40,914 nucleotides of DNA from Fredinandcohnia quinoae (lineage in GTDB: Bacteria; Bacillota; Bacilli; Bacillales; Bacillaceae_L). Below are positions 16,917 to 25,088 of this stretch, piece by piece. The notes beneath the pieces are model-generated. The model was not told where the DNA came from. It ran no database searches and was given only the letters and a program-made list of their open reading frames with translations. The translations under genes were made by a program, and so were the position numbers. Each line of letters opens with the position of its first letter. Position 1 is the stretch's first letter. Where the stretch lies: the NCBI RefSeq assembly GCF_022427965.1, contig NZ_JAKTTI010000039.1, positions 1-40,914 on the forward strand. Direction: 5' to 3'.

Positions 16917-17452
16917 TGATGATTTTTTGGTTATTTATCCTATTTATCATATTACAACGAATTGTTGAATTAGTGCATGCAAGGAAAAATGAAAAGTGGA
17001 TTAAATCACTAGGTGGCTATGAAGTCGGTCATAAGCATTATAAGTTTATTGTGCTCATGCATATCTTCTTTTTCTTGACTTTGATGGTAGAAGTGAGTCT
17101 ATTTGATAAAAATCTCTCATATTTCTATCCATTACTCTTTGGTTTATTTTTTGTTACACAAATTGTTCGTCTTTGGGCAATTTCTTCACTAGGTAGATAT
17201 TGGAATACGAAAATAATCGTTCTTCCCACACACCAAATTGTCAAAGTAGGTCCTTATAAATATTTGAAACATCCCAATTATCTTATCGTCTCATTTGAAA
17301 TCATCCTCATTCCACTTTTATTTCAAGCATATGGAACTGCTGTCATATTCACATTGATGAATTTGATTATACTTTCGATAAGAATCCCAATTGAAGAGCG
17401 GGCACTTCAAGGGTATTTTAATGAGAAGCATATAGAATTAAAAAGTAATTGA
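16916..17452 (+). CDS. bpsB: BpsB (YpbQ), alkylpyrone O-methyltransferase of the ICMT family
   Basis: Membrane methyltransferase of 178 aa related to isoprenylcysteine carboxyl methyltransferases. It has about five hydrophobic segments and the family signature VGPYKYLKHPNYL in the C-terminal half, then a conserved EERAL motif. BpsB methylates alkylpyrones made by BpsA to alkylpyrone methyl ethers. ATG at 16916 overlaps the bpsA stop by one base, with TGGGGGAA upstream. An ATG at 16919 or 16904 is possible, but translational coupling favours 16916. Confidence 0.9.
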   Translation: MMIFWLFILFIILQRIVELVHARKNEKWIKSLGGYEVGHKHYKFIVLMHIFFFLTLMVEVSLFDKNLSYFYPLLFGLFFVTQIVRLWAISSLGRYWNTKIIVLPTHQIVKVGPYKYLKHPNYLIVSFEIILIPLLFQAYGTAVIFTLMNLIILSIRIPIEERALQGYFNEKHIELKSN

Positions 17453-17535
17453 AAAGTTCGGTAATTGTTGGTAAAATGAGCGTAGATGAAAATAATTATC
17501 ACTATCAATATATTTTTTAGAGGTTGGTGAATGGA

Positions 17536-17622
17536 ATGATCTACACGTTTCTAGCGCTTACAATCAGTGTATACAGCTACATAATGTATCACGTTCTTAA
17601 GAAGGTTAGTCATTCACACTAA
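17536..17622 (+). CDS. Putative 28-aa membrane peptide
   Basis: Short frame with ATG at 17536, preceded by AGAGGTTGGTGA. The product starts with a hydrophobic helix (IYTFLALTISVYSYIMYHV) and ends in a basic tail with Lys and His (KKVSHSH). A terminator follows 35 bp later, giving a complete small transcription unit between bpsB and dynA. I do not recognise it. The ribosome binding site is spaced less well than those of its neighbours. Confidence 0.4.
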   Translation: MIYTFLALTISVYSYIMYHVLKKVSHSH

Positions 17623-17656
17623 ATAATAAAGTATTTCATTCGATTAGTAATGACAC

Positions 17657-17682
17657 AAAACCAGGGATACCCTGGTTTTTTT
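17657..17682 (+). terminator. Terminator before dynA
   Basis: AAAACCAGGG and CCCTGGTTTT form a perfect stem with a 3-nt loop, followed by more T. Confidence 0.88.
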
Positions 17683-17756
17683 ATGTCAAAAAATAAGATT
17701 ATAGAGTAAAATACTAATATATAGATGAAATGTAAGTATTTTTAAGGGGAAGAGAT

Positions 17757-20700
17757 ATGATTCAAACAGTAAAAACACCAAAAGTAAGTAAAAATGAGTT
17801 ATTAAATCGTTTACCTTTATTTTATGAGATGGTAAGAAAAAATGAAGATCATGAGAACGCTTTAAAAATAATACAGCTTATGGATAAACTTTATCATTCT
17901 GAATTTATGATTGGCTTTTGTGGCCATTTCTCTGCAGGAAAATCGAGTATGATTAATCATCTTGTGGGAGAAAACTTGCTTCCGTCGAGTCCAATACCGA
18001 CTAGTGCAAATTTAGTTAAAGTAAGGTCTGGTAGAGAGTATGCACGTATATATTATAAAAATGGAAAAATAATCGAATACCCGGAAAACTATGATTACGA
18101 TCTAATAAAATCATATTGTAAAGATGGTGAATCGGTTGATTCTATTGTAATAAGCCATAAGAATAGCCATTTGCCTCAAGATGTAACAATAATGGATACA
18201 CCTGGAATTGATTCAACTGATGTTGCACATAGGTTATCTACAGAATCGGCCCTTCATTTGGCCGATGTGCTTTTTTATGTGATGGATTACAATCATGTAC
18301 TTTCTGAATTGAATTTCCAATTTACTAAGGATTTAACCGATCATCATAAAACACTATATTTAATAGTCAATCAAATTGATAAGCATAAAGAATCAGAACT
18401 AAGCTTTTCTAGCTTTCAAGAAGGAGTGAAGGAAGCATTCAATAATTGGAATGTTTCCTACTCAAATATTTTCTTTACGACTCTAAAAGGTGGTAATGAC
18501 GATAAAAATGAACTGGAAGATGTAAAAAGTTTACTTTTGGAAAAAATTAATCATAAGGATGAGCTTTTACTCGATGGCGTTTATAACGCAGCACAACAAA
18601 TTATCCTTGACCATTTAGCTTTTTTAGATGAACAAAATTCTGGAGAATCTGAACGTCATAAAGAAATATTATCAATCTTAACACCTGCAGAAAAGGAACT
18701 TATTCCGAAAACGATCGATGATTTAAAAGAGGAAATTAATCAATTACAAATTGAACGTGATGATATCCGTGATTCCTATTTGGCAGGTGTTGACAAACTA
18801 ATTACAAATGCAAATTTAATGCCATTTCAAACAAGAGAACTTGCAAGAGTCTATTTAGAATCAATGCAATCAGATTTTAAGGTTGGATTATTATTTTCGA
18901 AAAATAAGACGGAAAGGGAACGTGATGACAGACATCAAAGATTTTTCCATGATCTACAAGAGAAGATATCAACTTCATTAGAATGGCATTTAAAGGAGTT
19001 TATTACGAAAGCGATAAAAGACGCGAACATGAATTTCCTTTTATCAAAGGTACAAGAAATGTCAGTAAGTATCCAACCAATTGACCTCGATAAATTGCGT
19101 AAACCAAGTGCTAGACCAACTGGCGAGTATATATTAACGTATACAAATGATGTAAGTAATGAGATAAAGAAAAGGTACAAACAAGTAGCAATTAATTTAT
19201 TGAATGAGCTAGTGGTACATTTGCAAAACAATGTTATTGAACAAGAAAAAGAATTAAAGGTGGAGCTAAATCAATATTTGGAATATATGGATTCTATAGC
19301 TGCCTTGGAAAAGCTTAAAAGAAATCGAAATGAACTACGTCAATCCTTACAGGAGATTCTCACAGGAAAATATCAAGGCCGTAATGTCAATATTGCTGAT
19401 TTTATTGCTGAATTTATAAAAGAAGAGATAGAGATTTCATCAACTGAGGAGATCCTTAACGAAATAGAAAAGCGACAAGTAGAGGAAAAAAGAAGTCTTG
19501 AAGACGATTCTAATTCTAAAGGTAAAGTGCTAAATGGAAAAACAAATGCTAATAAAACAATTCAACATCTTAAAAAAGCCGAAGAGCTAATCAAACCCAT
19601 TACTGGATTATCGACAATTGCAAATGATATGAAAGATAAGGCATCACGCCTTGAGAATAACCAATTTACAGTCGCACTGTTCGGGGCATTTAGTGCTGGT
19701 AAATCTTCATTTGCAAATGCTCTAATGGGTGAACAGATTCTTCCAGTTTCACCGAATCCAACAACCGCAACAATCAATAAAATTACATTTCCGACAACTG
19801 AGCATCAACATGGCACTGTTGTTGTAAAACTTAAATCTGAACAGCAATTACTACAAGATATTAACCATTCTTTGCAGGTCTTTGGTGAAAAAGCTCATTC
19901 ACTAGATGAATCTTTAACGCTTATCAGAATAAGGATGTCAAATAGAACGGATATAAATGCAAAGGAAAAACCACATTATTCATTTCTGAATGCGGTCATT
20001 GATGGGTTTGAGCATATTTCAAACCATATTGGTAGTTGTTTAACAATTACCATGAATGAATTTAGTGAATTTGTTGCAAAAGAGGATAAAGCTTGCTTTG
20101 TTGAGTGGATTGAGGTTTATTATGACTGTCCATTGACAAAGCAAGGGATTACGTTGGTAGATACTCCTGGAGCGGATTCAATCAATGCTCGTCATACTGG
20201 AGTGGCATTTGAATATATAAAAAATGCTGATGCTGTCCTTTTTGTTACGTACTACAACCATGCCTTTTCACAAGCGGACCGTGAGTTTTTGATTCAATTA
20301 GGTCGTGTAAAAGATACATTTAGTATGGATAAAATGTTCTTTATAATTAATGCTGCTGATTTGGCAAATTCGCCTAATGAGCTAAATGAAGTGCAGGATT
20401 ATGTTGAAGGAGAGCTAATCAGCTATGGAATCCGTCTTCCACGACTATATCCAATCTCAAGTAGGGTAGCATTACTTGAAAAACAAAAGGAAAGTACCGA
20501 AAAAGAGAAAGGGATTTTAAAAAGCTCAGGCATTGATAAATTTGAACATGATTTTCAATCATTTATAATTGAAGAATTAACGGAAGTAGCAGTAACTGCA
20601 GCCTATGCAGAAATGGAAAGGGCATATATAGTAGTCGAATCATATATTGAATCTGCTTTGGAAAGTAAAGATGTAAAGGAAACGAAACTGAGGGAAGCAA

Positions 20701-21443
20701 CGAAGCAACTTGAACAAATCAAATCGATTATCAAAGTAAAAGATCACGATCTCCAAGTAGGCTTGATGGAACAAGAAATCAAGGAGCTTATCTATTATAT
20801 AAAACGAAGAGTTTTTATTAGACTTCCGGATCTGTTCAAGGAGGCATTTAATCCGACTTCTCTTAAGGATGATGGTGGGGATATTAAAAAGGCGTTGCAA
20901 GCCTGTTTAGGTGAAATGCTACAAGCTTTTGGATTTGACTTATCACAAGAGCTTCGGGCAACCTCTCTACGTATTGAAAAATTTATTTCAAAATTATTTA
21001 CCGAGATGGTAGTAGGGTTAAATAAAGAAATCCAAATGATTCACTCTAGTGTAACAATATCGAATCTAACTGATCAAAAATTTAATAAAATTGAGTTTAA
21101 TGACGCACTTCAGGACGAAGATAAATTGAAATATAAAAAAGCATTGGCTCAATTTAGAAATCCGAAAGTATTTTTTGAGAAAAACGGAAAAAGAGAGATG
21201 CTTGCTGAAATTGAAGGACTTTTGCAAGAGCCTGTTGATTTCTATTTGGAGGAAAATAAGAAATTTATTCAGGATACTTATCGTATCCAATTTAGAGATA
21301 CCGTTAATATGCTCCAAGAAAAAGCAATACGTGAAGTAAATGATTATTTTGAAGGGGTAATGAAAATATTAACTGAAGATGTTAATATCGATTATCTTGA
21401 AAATGTTAAAAATCAATTAAGTACTATTATTAATGTCCGATAA
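17757..21443 (+). CDS. dynA: DynA, double dynamin-like GTPase
   Basis: Protein of 1228 aa formed from two dynamin units in tandem. Each has a GTPase P-loop (GHFSAGKSS 56-64; GAFSAGKSS 643-651) and a DTPG switch (about residues 146 and 802), followed by long helical, coiled-coil-rich parts. B. subtilis DynA (YpbR, about 1190 aa) tethers and fuses membranes in trans and protects membranes during stress and phage attack. It lies after bpsAB, as in B. subtilis. The ribosome binding site is AAGGGGAAGAG. The frame is intact with no sign of truncation. Confidence 0.94.
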   Translation: MIQTVKTPKVSKNELLNRLPLFYEMVRKNEDHENALKIIQLMDKLYHSEFMIGFCGHFSAGKSSMINHLVGENLLPSSPIPTSANLVKVRSGREYARIYYKNGKIIEYPENYDYDLIKSYCKDGESVDSIVISHKNSHLPQDVTIMDTPGIDSTDVAHRLSTESALHLADVLFYVMDYNHVLSELNFQFTKDLTDHHKTLYLIVNQIDKHKESELSFSSFQEGVKEAFNNWNVSYSNIFFTTLKGGNDDKNELEDVKSLLLEKINHKDELLLDGVYNAAQQIILDHLAFLDEQNSGESERHKEILSILTPAEKELIPKTIDDLKEEINQLQIERDDIRDSYLAGVDKLITNANLMPFQTRELARVYLESMQSDFKVGLLFSKNKTERERDDRHQRFFHDLQEKISTSLEWHLKEFITKAIKDANMNFLLSKVQEMSVSIQPIDLDKLRKPSARPTGEYILTYTNDVSNEIKKRYKQVAINLLNELVVHLQNNVIEQEKELKVELNQYLEYMDSIAALEKLKRNRNELRQSLQEILTGKYQGRNVNIADFIAEFIKEEIEISSTEEILNEIEKRQVEEKRSLEDDSNSKGKVLNGKTNANKTIQHLKKAEELIKPITGLSTIANDMKDKASRLENNQFTVALFGAFSAGKSSFANALMGEQILPVSPNPTTATINKITFPTTEHQHGTVVVKLKSEQQLLQDINHSLQVFGEKAHSLDESLTLIRIRMSNRTDINAKEKPHYSFLNAVIDGFEHISNHIGSCLTITMNEFSEFVAKEDKACFVEWIEVYYDCPLTKQGITLVDTPGADSINARHTGVAFEYIKNADAVLFVTYYNHAFSQADREFLIQLGRVKDTFSMDKMFFIINAADLANSPNELNEVQDYVEGELISYGIRLPRLYPISSRVALLEKQKESTEKEKGILKSSGIDKFEHDFQSFIIEELTEVAVTAAYAEMERAYIVVESYIESALESKDVKETKLREATKQLEQIKSIIKVKDHDLQVGLMEQEIKELIYYIKRRVFIRLPDLFKEAFNPTSLKDDGGDIKKALQACLGEMLQAFGFDLSQELRATSLRIEKFISKLFTEMVVGLNKEIQMIHSSVTISNLTDQKFNKIEFNDALQDEDKLKYKKALAQFRNPKVFFEKNGKREMLAEIEGLLQEPVDFYLEENKKFIQDTYRIQFRDTVNMLQEKAIREVNDYFEGVMKILTEDVNIDYLENVKNQLSTIINVR

Positions 21444-21509
21444 TGTGGATTTATTTTCTTTCTTTCGCTAATACTATGAAACAAAACGTAAAATAAGGAG
21501 CGAAAGTTC

Positions 21510-21629
21510 ATGAAAATAAATAAGCAAGACCGAAAAGAAATCGAAAAAGATAATAAGCAAATTAATTCCATGCCATATCGTTTTCCTTCATACGCGGAAA
21601 TAGAAGCAGAGAAAATGAAAAGCAAGTAA
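21510..21629 (+). CDS. Small hydrophilic protein (39 aa), unknown
   Basis: ATG is preceded by AAGGAG at 9 nt. The 39-aa product is very polar, rich in Lys, Glu and Asp, with a central MPYRFPSYAEIEAE segment and no membrane span. It occupies the place of ypbS in B. subtilis but is much shorter than I remember for YpbS, so homology is not claimed. CTTTCGCT at 21462-21469 can pair with AGCGAAAG at 21499-21506 and would cover part of the ribosome binding site. A terminator follows at once. Confidence 0.6.
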   Translation: MKINKQDRKEIEKDNKQINSMPYRFPSYAEIEAEKMKSK

Positions 21630-21635
21630 GCGAAT

Positions 21636-21658
21636 CCCCCCTTTTAGGGGGTTTTTTT
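21636..21658 (+). terminator. Terminator after the 39-aa gene
   Basis: CCCCC, loop CTTTTA and GGGGG, followed by seven T. Confidence 0.85.
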
Positions 21659-21745
21659 AAATGTCTTATGGCAGGAATAGACAATTTCTACTAGTCATTC
21701 TTATGTTATAATAATAATTATGAAAAATTGGACAGGAGGGATATT

Positions 21746-22612
21746 TTGATTAAGCAGAAAGTAATGTTAATTGATGGAATGGCTTTATTATTTAGATCAT
21801 TTTACGCAACAGCGATGAGCGGTTATTTTATGGTAAATAGTAAAGGCATCCCTACGAATGGAATGCATGGATTTGTCAAACATATGATGACAGCGATCAA
21901 TAAGTATAAGCCTTCACATGTGATTTGTTGTTGGGATATGGGCAGCTCTACATTCCGTAATGAGCTTTTCCCTGAGTATAAGGGAAATCGTGGTGCACCA
22001 CCAGATGAATTAATACCGCAGTTTGATCTTGTAAAAGAAGTCGTTGAGTCATTTGATATACCAAATGTGGGTTTAAGTGGTTATGAGGCTGATGATTGTA
22101 TTGGTACTCTTGCTAGTCAATATAGTAAGGACTCTGAAGTGATTATATTGACTGGTGACCAGGATATTTTACAACTTTTAGATGAGAATATTACGGTTCT
22201 TATATTAAAAAAAGGGATTGGAAACTACGCTGAATATACGTCATCCTATTTCTATGAAGAAAAAGGAATAAGTCCGAAGCAAATGGTTGATTTAAAAGCG
22301 TTAATGGGAGACTCTAGTGATAATTATCCTGGTGTAAGAGGGATTGGTGAGAAGACTGCTCTAAAACTTCTTCAAGAATATAACTCAATTGAAGGTATTT
22401 TAGAAAATGTCGAGTCTTTAACAAAATCACAAAAAGGAAAAATTAAAGAAGACCTTGAAATGCTCCATTTATCACGTAAGCTTGCGAAAATTCATTGTGA
22501 AGTACCTGTATTATGTTCATTGGATGATGCACAAATCAAAATTAATCGGATAAAAGTATTAGAAAAATTTTCAGAATTAGAATTTAAAGGATTAGATCAA
22601 TTTATTGGATAG
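21746..22612 (+). CDS. ypcP: YpcP/FenA, discrete flap endonuclease
   Basis: Enzyme of 288 aa equivalent to the free-standing 5' nuclease domain of DNA polymerase I. Active-site blocks are DGMALLFR near the start, CWDMGSSTFRNELFPEYKG, YEADD, TGDQD and MGDSSDNYPGVRGIGEKTA (the helix-hairpin-helix). In B. subtilis this discrete flap endonuclease removes RNA primers and 5' flaps. TTG at 21746 is preceded by AGGAGGG at 5 nt; the in-frame TTG at 21728 has no ribosome binding site. It heads a region with two RNase H-like genes. Confidence 0.93.
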   Translation: MIKQKVMLIDGMALLFRSFYATAMSGYFMVNSKGIPTNGMHGFVKHMMTAINKYKPSHVICCWDMGSSTFRNELFPEYKGNRGAPPDELIPQFDLVKEVVESFDIPNVGLSGYEADDCIGTLASQYSKDSEVIILTGDQDILQLLDENITVLILKKGIGNYAEYTSSYFYEEKGISPKQMVDLKALMGDSSDNYPGVRGIGEKTALKLLQEYNSIEGILENVESLTKSQKGKIKEDLEMLHLSRKLAKIHCEVPVLCSLDDAQIKINRIKVLEKFSELEFKGLDQFIG

Positions 22613-22641
22613 GGGACTCATGATGAGTACCCCTTTTTTAT
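22611..22641 (+). terminator. Terminator of ypcP
   Basis: AGGGG-ACTCA and TGAGT-A-CCCCT pair with one bulged A around a TGA loop, followed by six T. The 5' arm overlaps the end of ypcP. Confidence 0.75.
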
Positions 22642-22644
22642 ATC

Positions 22645-22780
22645 TAACTCCAGCACCTAGGCCCTCGAGGTCAAATAACCTGATGCAAGAAAAGTCAAAG
22701 TGCGACTTTTTTGCATCAGAACATTTGCTTGTCGGGCCTGAACAAGGTGCTTGCGCTTTCCATTTGTGCTTGCGCATTTT
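22645..22780 (+). repeat. Structured dispersed intergenic repeat
   Basis: GCACCTAGGCCC (22653-22664) pairs with GGGCCT and AGGTGC (22734-22750). Inside is a long hairpin, 22680-22696 against 22704-22719, with one bulge and a 7-nt loop. CCTCGAGGTC and GCTTGTCGGGCC are strings I recall from a widespread Bacillaceae intergenic repeat of unknown function. A second GTGCTTGCGC follows at the right edge. The base composition is richer in GC than its surroundings. A reading frame across it is spurious. Confidence 0.6.
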
Positions 22781-22783
22781 TTC

Positions 22784-22921
22784 TTATATTTTAGTATTTT
22801 TCTTTTTAGCTCTTTGTTCTAATTGACTTTTTGGTGCCATTGATTCTGCAGTATCTTCGTTATAGCCCTGTGGATTTACTCCTTTTGAGGCTTTACCTCT
22901 ATTATTTGCTTTTTGTGCCAT
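22784..22921 (-). CDS. sspL: SspL-like small acid-soluble spore protein
   Basis: A 45-aa basic, hydrophilic protein with the SspL-type core KGVNPQGYNED and tail KSQLEQRAKKKNTK. These minor small acid-soluble proteins accumulate in the spore core late in sporulation under sigma-G. The ribosome binding site is GGAGGTGA. CATAATA on the minus strand (22973-22967) could be a sigma-G or sigma-F -10, but I see no good -35. The place next to ypcP fits the B. subtilis order I recall. The stop lies just beside the structured repeat, which could act as its 3' end. Confidence 0.8.
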   Translation of the reverse strand: MAQKANNRGKASKGVNPQGYNEDTAESMAPKSQLEQRAKKKNTKI

Positions 22922-23024
22922 TGGTTATCTTTCACCTCCATTACGTATTATTTCCAACAAAGTTTGTATTATGTTCTGAATAGAAATGATTCTTAACTTG
23001 AAAACTATTCATGAGGTGAGGGAA

Positions 23025-23486
23025 GTGAACAGAGCAATTTATATTGCACTAGTTTCGATTGGCCTAGCGCAGTTTATAAAAATTCCGATAAAAAAGTTTA
23101 AAACAGGTTTTTGGGACTGGAAGACAATGTTTGAAACAGGCGGTATGCCAAGCTCGCATTCAGCTGGTGTTTCATCATTAGCTACCTATATCGCCTTAAG
23201 AAGAGGTGTTTCAACAATTGATTTCGGATTATCATCAATATTTGGATTAATTGTTATGTACGATGCACAAGGAGTTAGAAGACAAGCTGGAGAATTAACA
23301 TTAAAGGTAAATGAATTGGATGAAGAGATTGAACGGATGGAAGGACAAAAGGATCATCACTATCATGATCGAAAAGAAGATCGTTTGAAAGAAATGCTTG
23401 GTCATCAACCTAAGGAAGTTGTCGGAGGAGCTTTATTTGGAATGTTAACAGGAACAATCGGTTATTTACTCACAAAAAAATTATAG
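23025..23486 (+). CDS. Divergent PAP2-family membrane protein (YuiD/DUF212-like)
   Basis: Protein of 153 aa with four or so hydrophobic segments. The conserved block GGMPSSHSAGVSSLATYIAL and, further on, MYDAQGVRRQAGE define the divergent PAP2 (DUF212) family, to which YuiD of B. subtilis belongs. A central charged loop (about residues 90-125, with HHYHDRKEDR) precedes the conserved LGHQPKEVVGGALFG. The substrate is unknown, presumably a lipid phosphate. GTG at 23025 is preceded by GAGGTGAGGG; the ATG at 22986 has no ribosome binding site. Confidence 0.85.
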   Translation: MNRAIYIALVSIGLAQFIKIPIKKFKTGFWDWKTMFETGGMPSSHSAGVSSLATYIALRRGVSTIDFGLSSIFGLIVMYDAQGVRRQAGELTLKVNELDEEIERMEGQKDHHYHDRKEDRLKEMLGHQPKEVVGGALFGMLTGTIGYLLTKKL

Positions 23487-23546
23487 TCTTTCGACAAAGA
23501 TTGCGCTAAGATAATTATAAAAGCTATTTTATTGGGATGATGTCAA

Positions 23547-23825
23547 ATGTTGATAATAGGAAAAAAAGTGGATGAATATCTACAATTCTTAGCGCAAAAG
23601 GGATTTCAATTAGGGGAAGATGCGATTGGTTTTATTGCGTTTGGACAGAGTTACACTGATTCTTCAGAAGATCTAGTCATAGTTGCCATTGAACTCACAT
23701 TAAAAGCACAAAAAGAATTCGATGGTAGCTTCTTTATTTCATTATTAGAAATGTTAAAGGAAAATAATATTTTGACTCGAACAGAAGCATTACAATTTAC
23801 GAAAATGAAAAAAATCATTCAATAA
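23547..23825 (+). CDS. Small conserved protein (92 aa), possibly DUF6123
   Basis: A soluble, acidic-to-neutral 92-aa protein without cysteines or membrane spans. I cannot place it firmly; length and context suggest the Bacillaceae DUF6123 group, but this is from memory. It starts at ATG 23547 with a weak GGGATGATG upstream and ends inside a two-way terminator shared with the convergent RNase H-like gene. No motif indicates catalysis. Confidence 0.65.
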   Translation: MLIIGKKVDEYLQFLAQKGFQLGEDAIGFIAFGQSYTDSSEDLVIVAIELTLKAQKEFDGSFFISLLEMLKENNILTRTEALQFTKMKKIIQ

Positions 23826-23851
23826 AAGCCCTCAGAGAAGTAGAGGGCTTT
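23825..23851. terminator. Bidirectional terminator
   Basis: AAAGCCCTC and GAGGGCTTT form a perfect 9-bp stem with a 9-nt loop. It serves the 92-aa gene and the convergent RNase H-like gene. Confidence 0.8.
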
Positions 23852-23861
23852 ATCACATTAA

Positions 23862-24248
23862 TTATTTTTGCCTAATTCCTTGCCTTGCTAATTTATCTGC
23901 AACGTTATTTTGATTGCTAGGAACCCATTTTATAAAAAAAAGATCAAACACTTTGGATAACTGAAGTGAACGGTCTAATAAAGGAATAAAGTTTTTATGT
24001 TTTACGTATTCTTTCTCCATCGCACGGTCTACTAATTGTGAGTCAGTTCGAAAAGAAACAATTTTGAATCCTTTTTCAATACAAATTTCTAATCCCTTTA
24101 TTAATGCGTGAAACTCTGCTTCGTGATTAGACATAATACCAAGAGAGAAAGAGTATTGTTCAACGACACCATTTCCTTTAATAAATACACCTGCTCCTGA
24201 TTGGCCAGGATCCCCAGCACTTGCACCATCAATATATACTTCGATCAA
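23862..24248 (-). CDS. ypdQ: RNase HI-like protein (YpdQ type)
   Basis: Protein of 128 aa that is just an RNase H fold. All four acidic positions of RNase HI are present: Asp7 (YIDGAS), Glu43 (NHEAE), Asp69 (RTDS) and Asp118 (NVADKLA). The basic protrusion of E. coli RNase HI is absent, so activity on RNA:DNA hybrids is uncertain; from memory the B. subtilis homologue YpdQ showed no RNase HI activity. TTG at 24248 is chosen because GGGGGT lies about 8 nt upstream; a GTG at 24263 would overlap it. It is convergent with the 92-aa gene. Confidence 0.82.
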   Translation of the reverse strand: MIEVYIDGASAGDPGQSGAGVFIKGNGVVEQYSFSLGIMSNHEAEFHALIKGLEICIEKGFKIVSFRTDSQLVDRAMEKEYVKHKNFIPLLDRSLQLSKVFDLFFIKWVPSNQNNVADKLARQGIRQK

Positions 24249-24325
24249 ACGTTTTACCCCCACATTGTTAAAACTAGTTGTATTTTACCATATTAAAAAG
24301 TGTATAATGTATGAAAATATTGGGA

Positions 24326-24346
24326 AAATGAAACTAAGTTTCATTT
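24326..24346. promoter_or_regulatory. Perfect palindrome before ypeP (operator or mRNA hairpin)
   Basis: AAATGAAAC and GTTTCATTT are perfect 9-bp inverted repeats around TAA. They lie between a -10-like TATAAT (24303-24308) and the ribosome binding site AGAGGAC (24347-24353). There is no T-run, so it is not a terminator. It could be a repressor site or a hairpin controlling translation. No known regulator box matches it that I can recall. Confidence 0.5.
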
Positions 24347-24362
24347 AGAGAGGACTGACATT

Positions 24363-25022
24363 ATGAAACTTAAGGTTGAGTGGATATATAAGACCCCTAA
24401 AAATAAGGAAGTTTGTCTATTATCAGATGAATTACCTGCTGATGAGGCACTTCTTATATCAGATGATTTTGAAAAAACAGGAAGAACGAAGGGAATTTCC
24501 TTTTATGATGAAAAACAAACAAAATGGACGAAAAAAGAGCTTGAAAAATTATTAAAAATAATTGAAACTGAGCCACAGGATGTAATTGCGTATTTTGATG
24601 GTGGTTTCGACCTCCAAACAAGAAAAGCCGGTTTGGGTGTGGCCATCTATTATTCTCAAAGTAAGAGGCAGTATCGTGTAAGAGTGAATGAAATTTTTGA
24701 AGAGCTGGAGTCAAATAATGAAGCAGAATATGCTGCATTTTGGTTAATGCTTAATACATTAGAAGAAATAGGTGTGCAGCATTGTTCAGTTACTTTCAGA
24801 GGGGATTCCCATGTTGTGTTAAAACAATTATCTGGTGAATGGCCTTGTTTTGAGGGCAATTTAAATCGATGGCTTGACCGAATTGAGGAAAAAATTTTAA
24901 GTTTGAATATATATCCTATGTATGATCCCATCTCTCGTAAACAAAATGGTGAAAGCGATAAGCTAGCTTCCCAAGCATTAGAAGGTACGGTTGTTTCGAG
25001 CAAAATTGAAATTAAAGGTTAA
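24363..25022 (+). CDS. ypeP: RNase H-like protein with N-terminal extension (YpeP type)
   Basis: Protein of 219 aa. The first 70 or so residues form a separate domain; from about residue 75 there is an RNase H fold with Asp79 (YFDGG), Glu120 (NNEAE), Asp148 (RGDS) and Asp199 (GESDKLA), the full set of catalytic acids. Action on RNA:DNA hybrids is possible but unproven. It is divergent from the YpdQ-type gene, with a shared 114-bp gap. ypeQ follows 66 bp downstream. A perfect palindrome lies directly before its ribosome binding site. Confidence 0.82.
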   Translation: MKLKVEWIYKTPKNKEVCLLSDELPADEALLISDDFEKTGRTKGISFYDEKQTKWTKKELEKLLKIIETEPQDVIAYFDGGFDLQTRKAGLGVAIYYSQSKRQYRVRVNEIFEELESNNEAEYAAFWLMLNTLEEIGVQHCSVTFRGDSHVVLKQLSGEWPCFEGNLNRWLDRIEEKILSLNIYPMYDPISRKQNGESDKLASQALEGTVVSSKIEIKG

Positions 25023-25088
25023 GTAAATAAGCCTAACAAACATAATTATTTACTATAGAGTAAGTTATAAACAGGAGCTGAATTAACT

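Noticed and set aside
22605-22826. Open frame of 73 aa across the structured repeat
   Set aside because: It overlaps the ypcP end, the terminator, the whole repeat and part of sspL. There is no ribosome binding site and no protein-like pattern.
24278-24308. Full ypeP promoter TTGTAT to TATAAT
   Set aside because: The -10 is perfect, but the only -35 candidate is 19 bp away. It is mentioned with the palindrome and not listed as a separate promoter.
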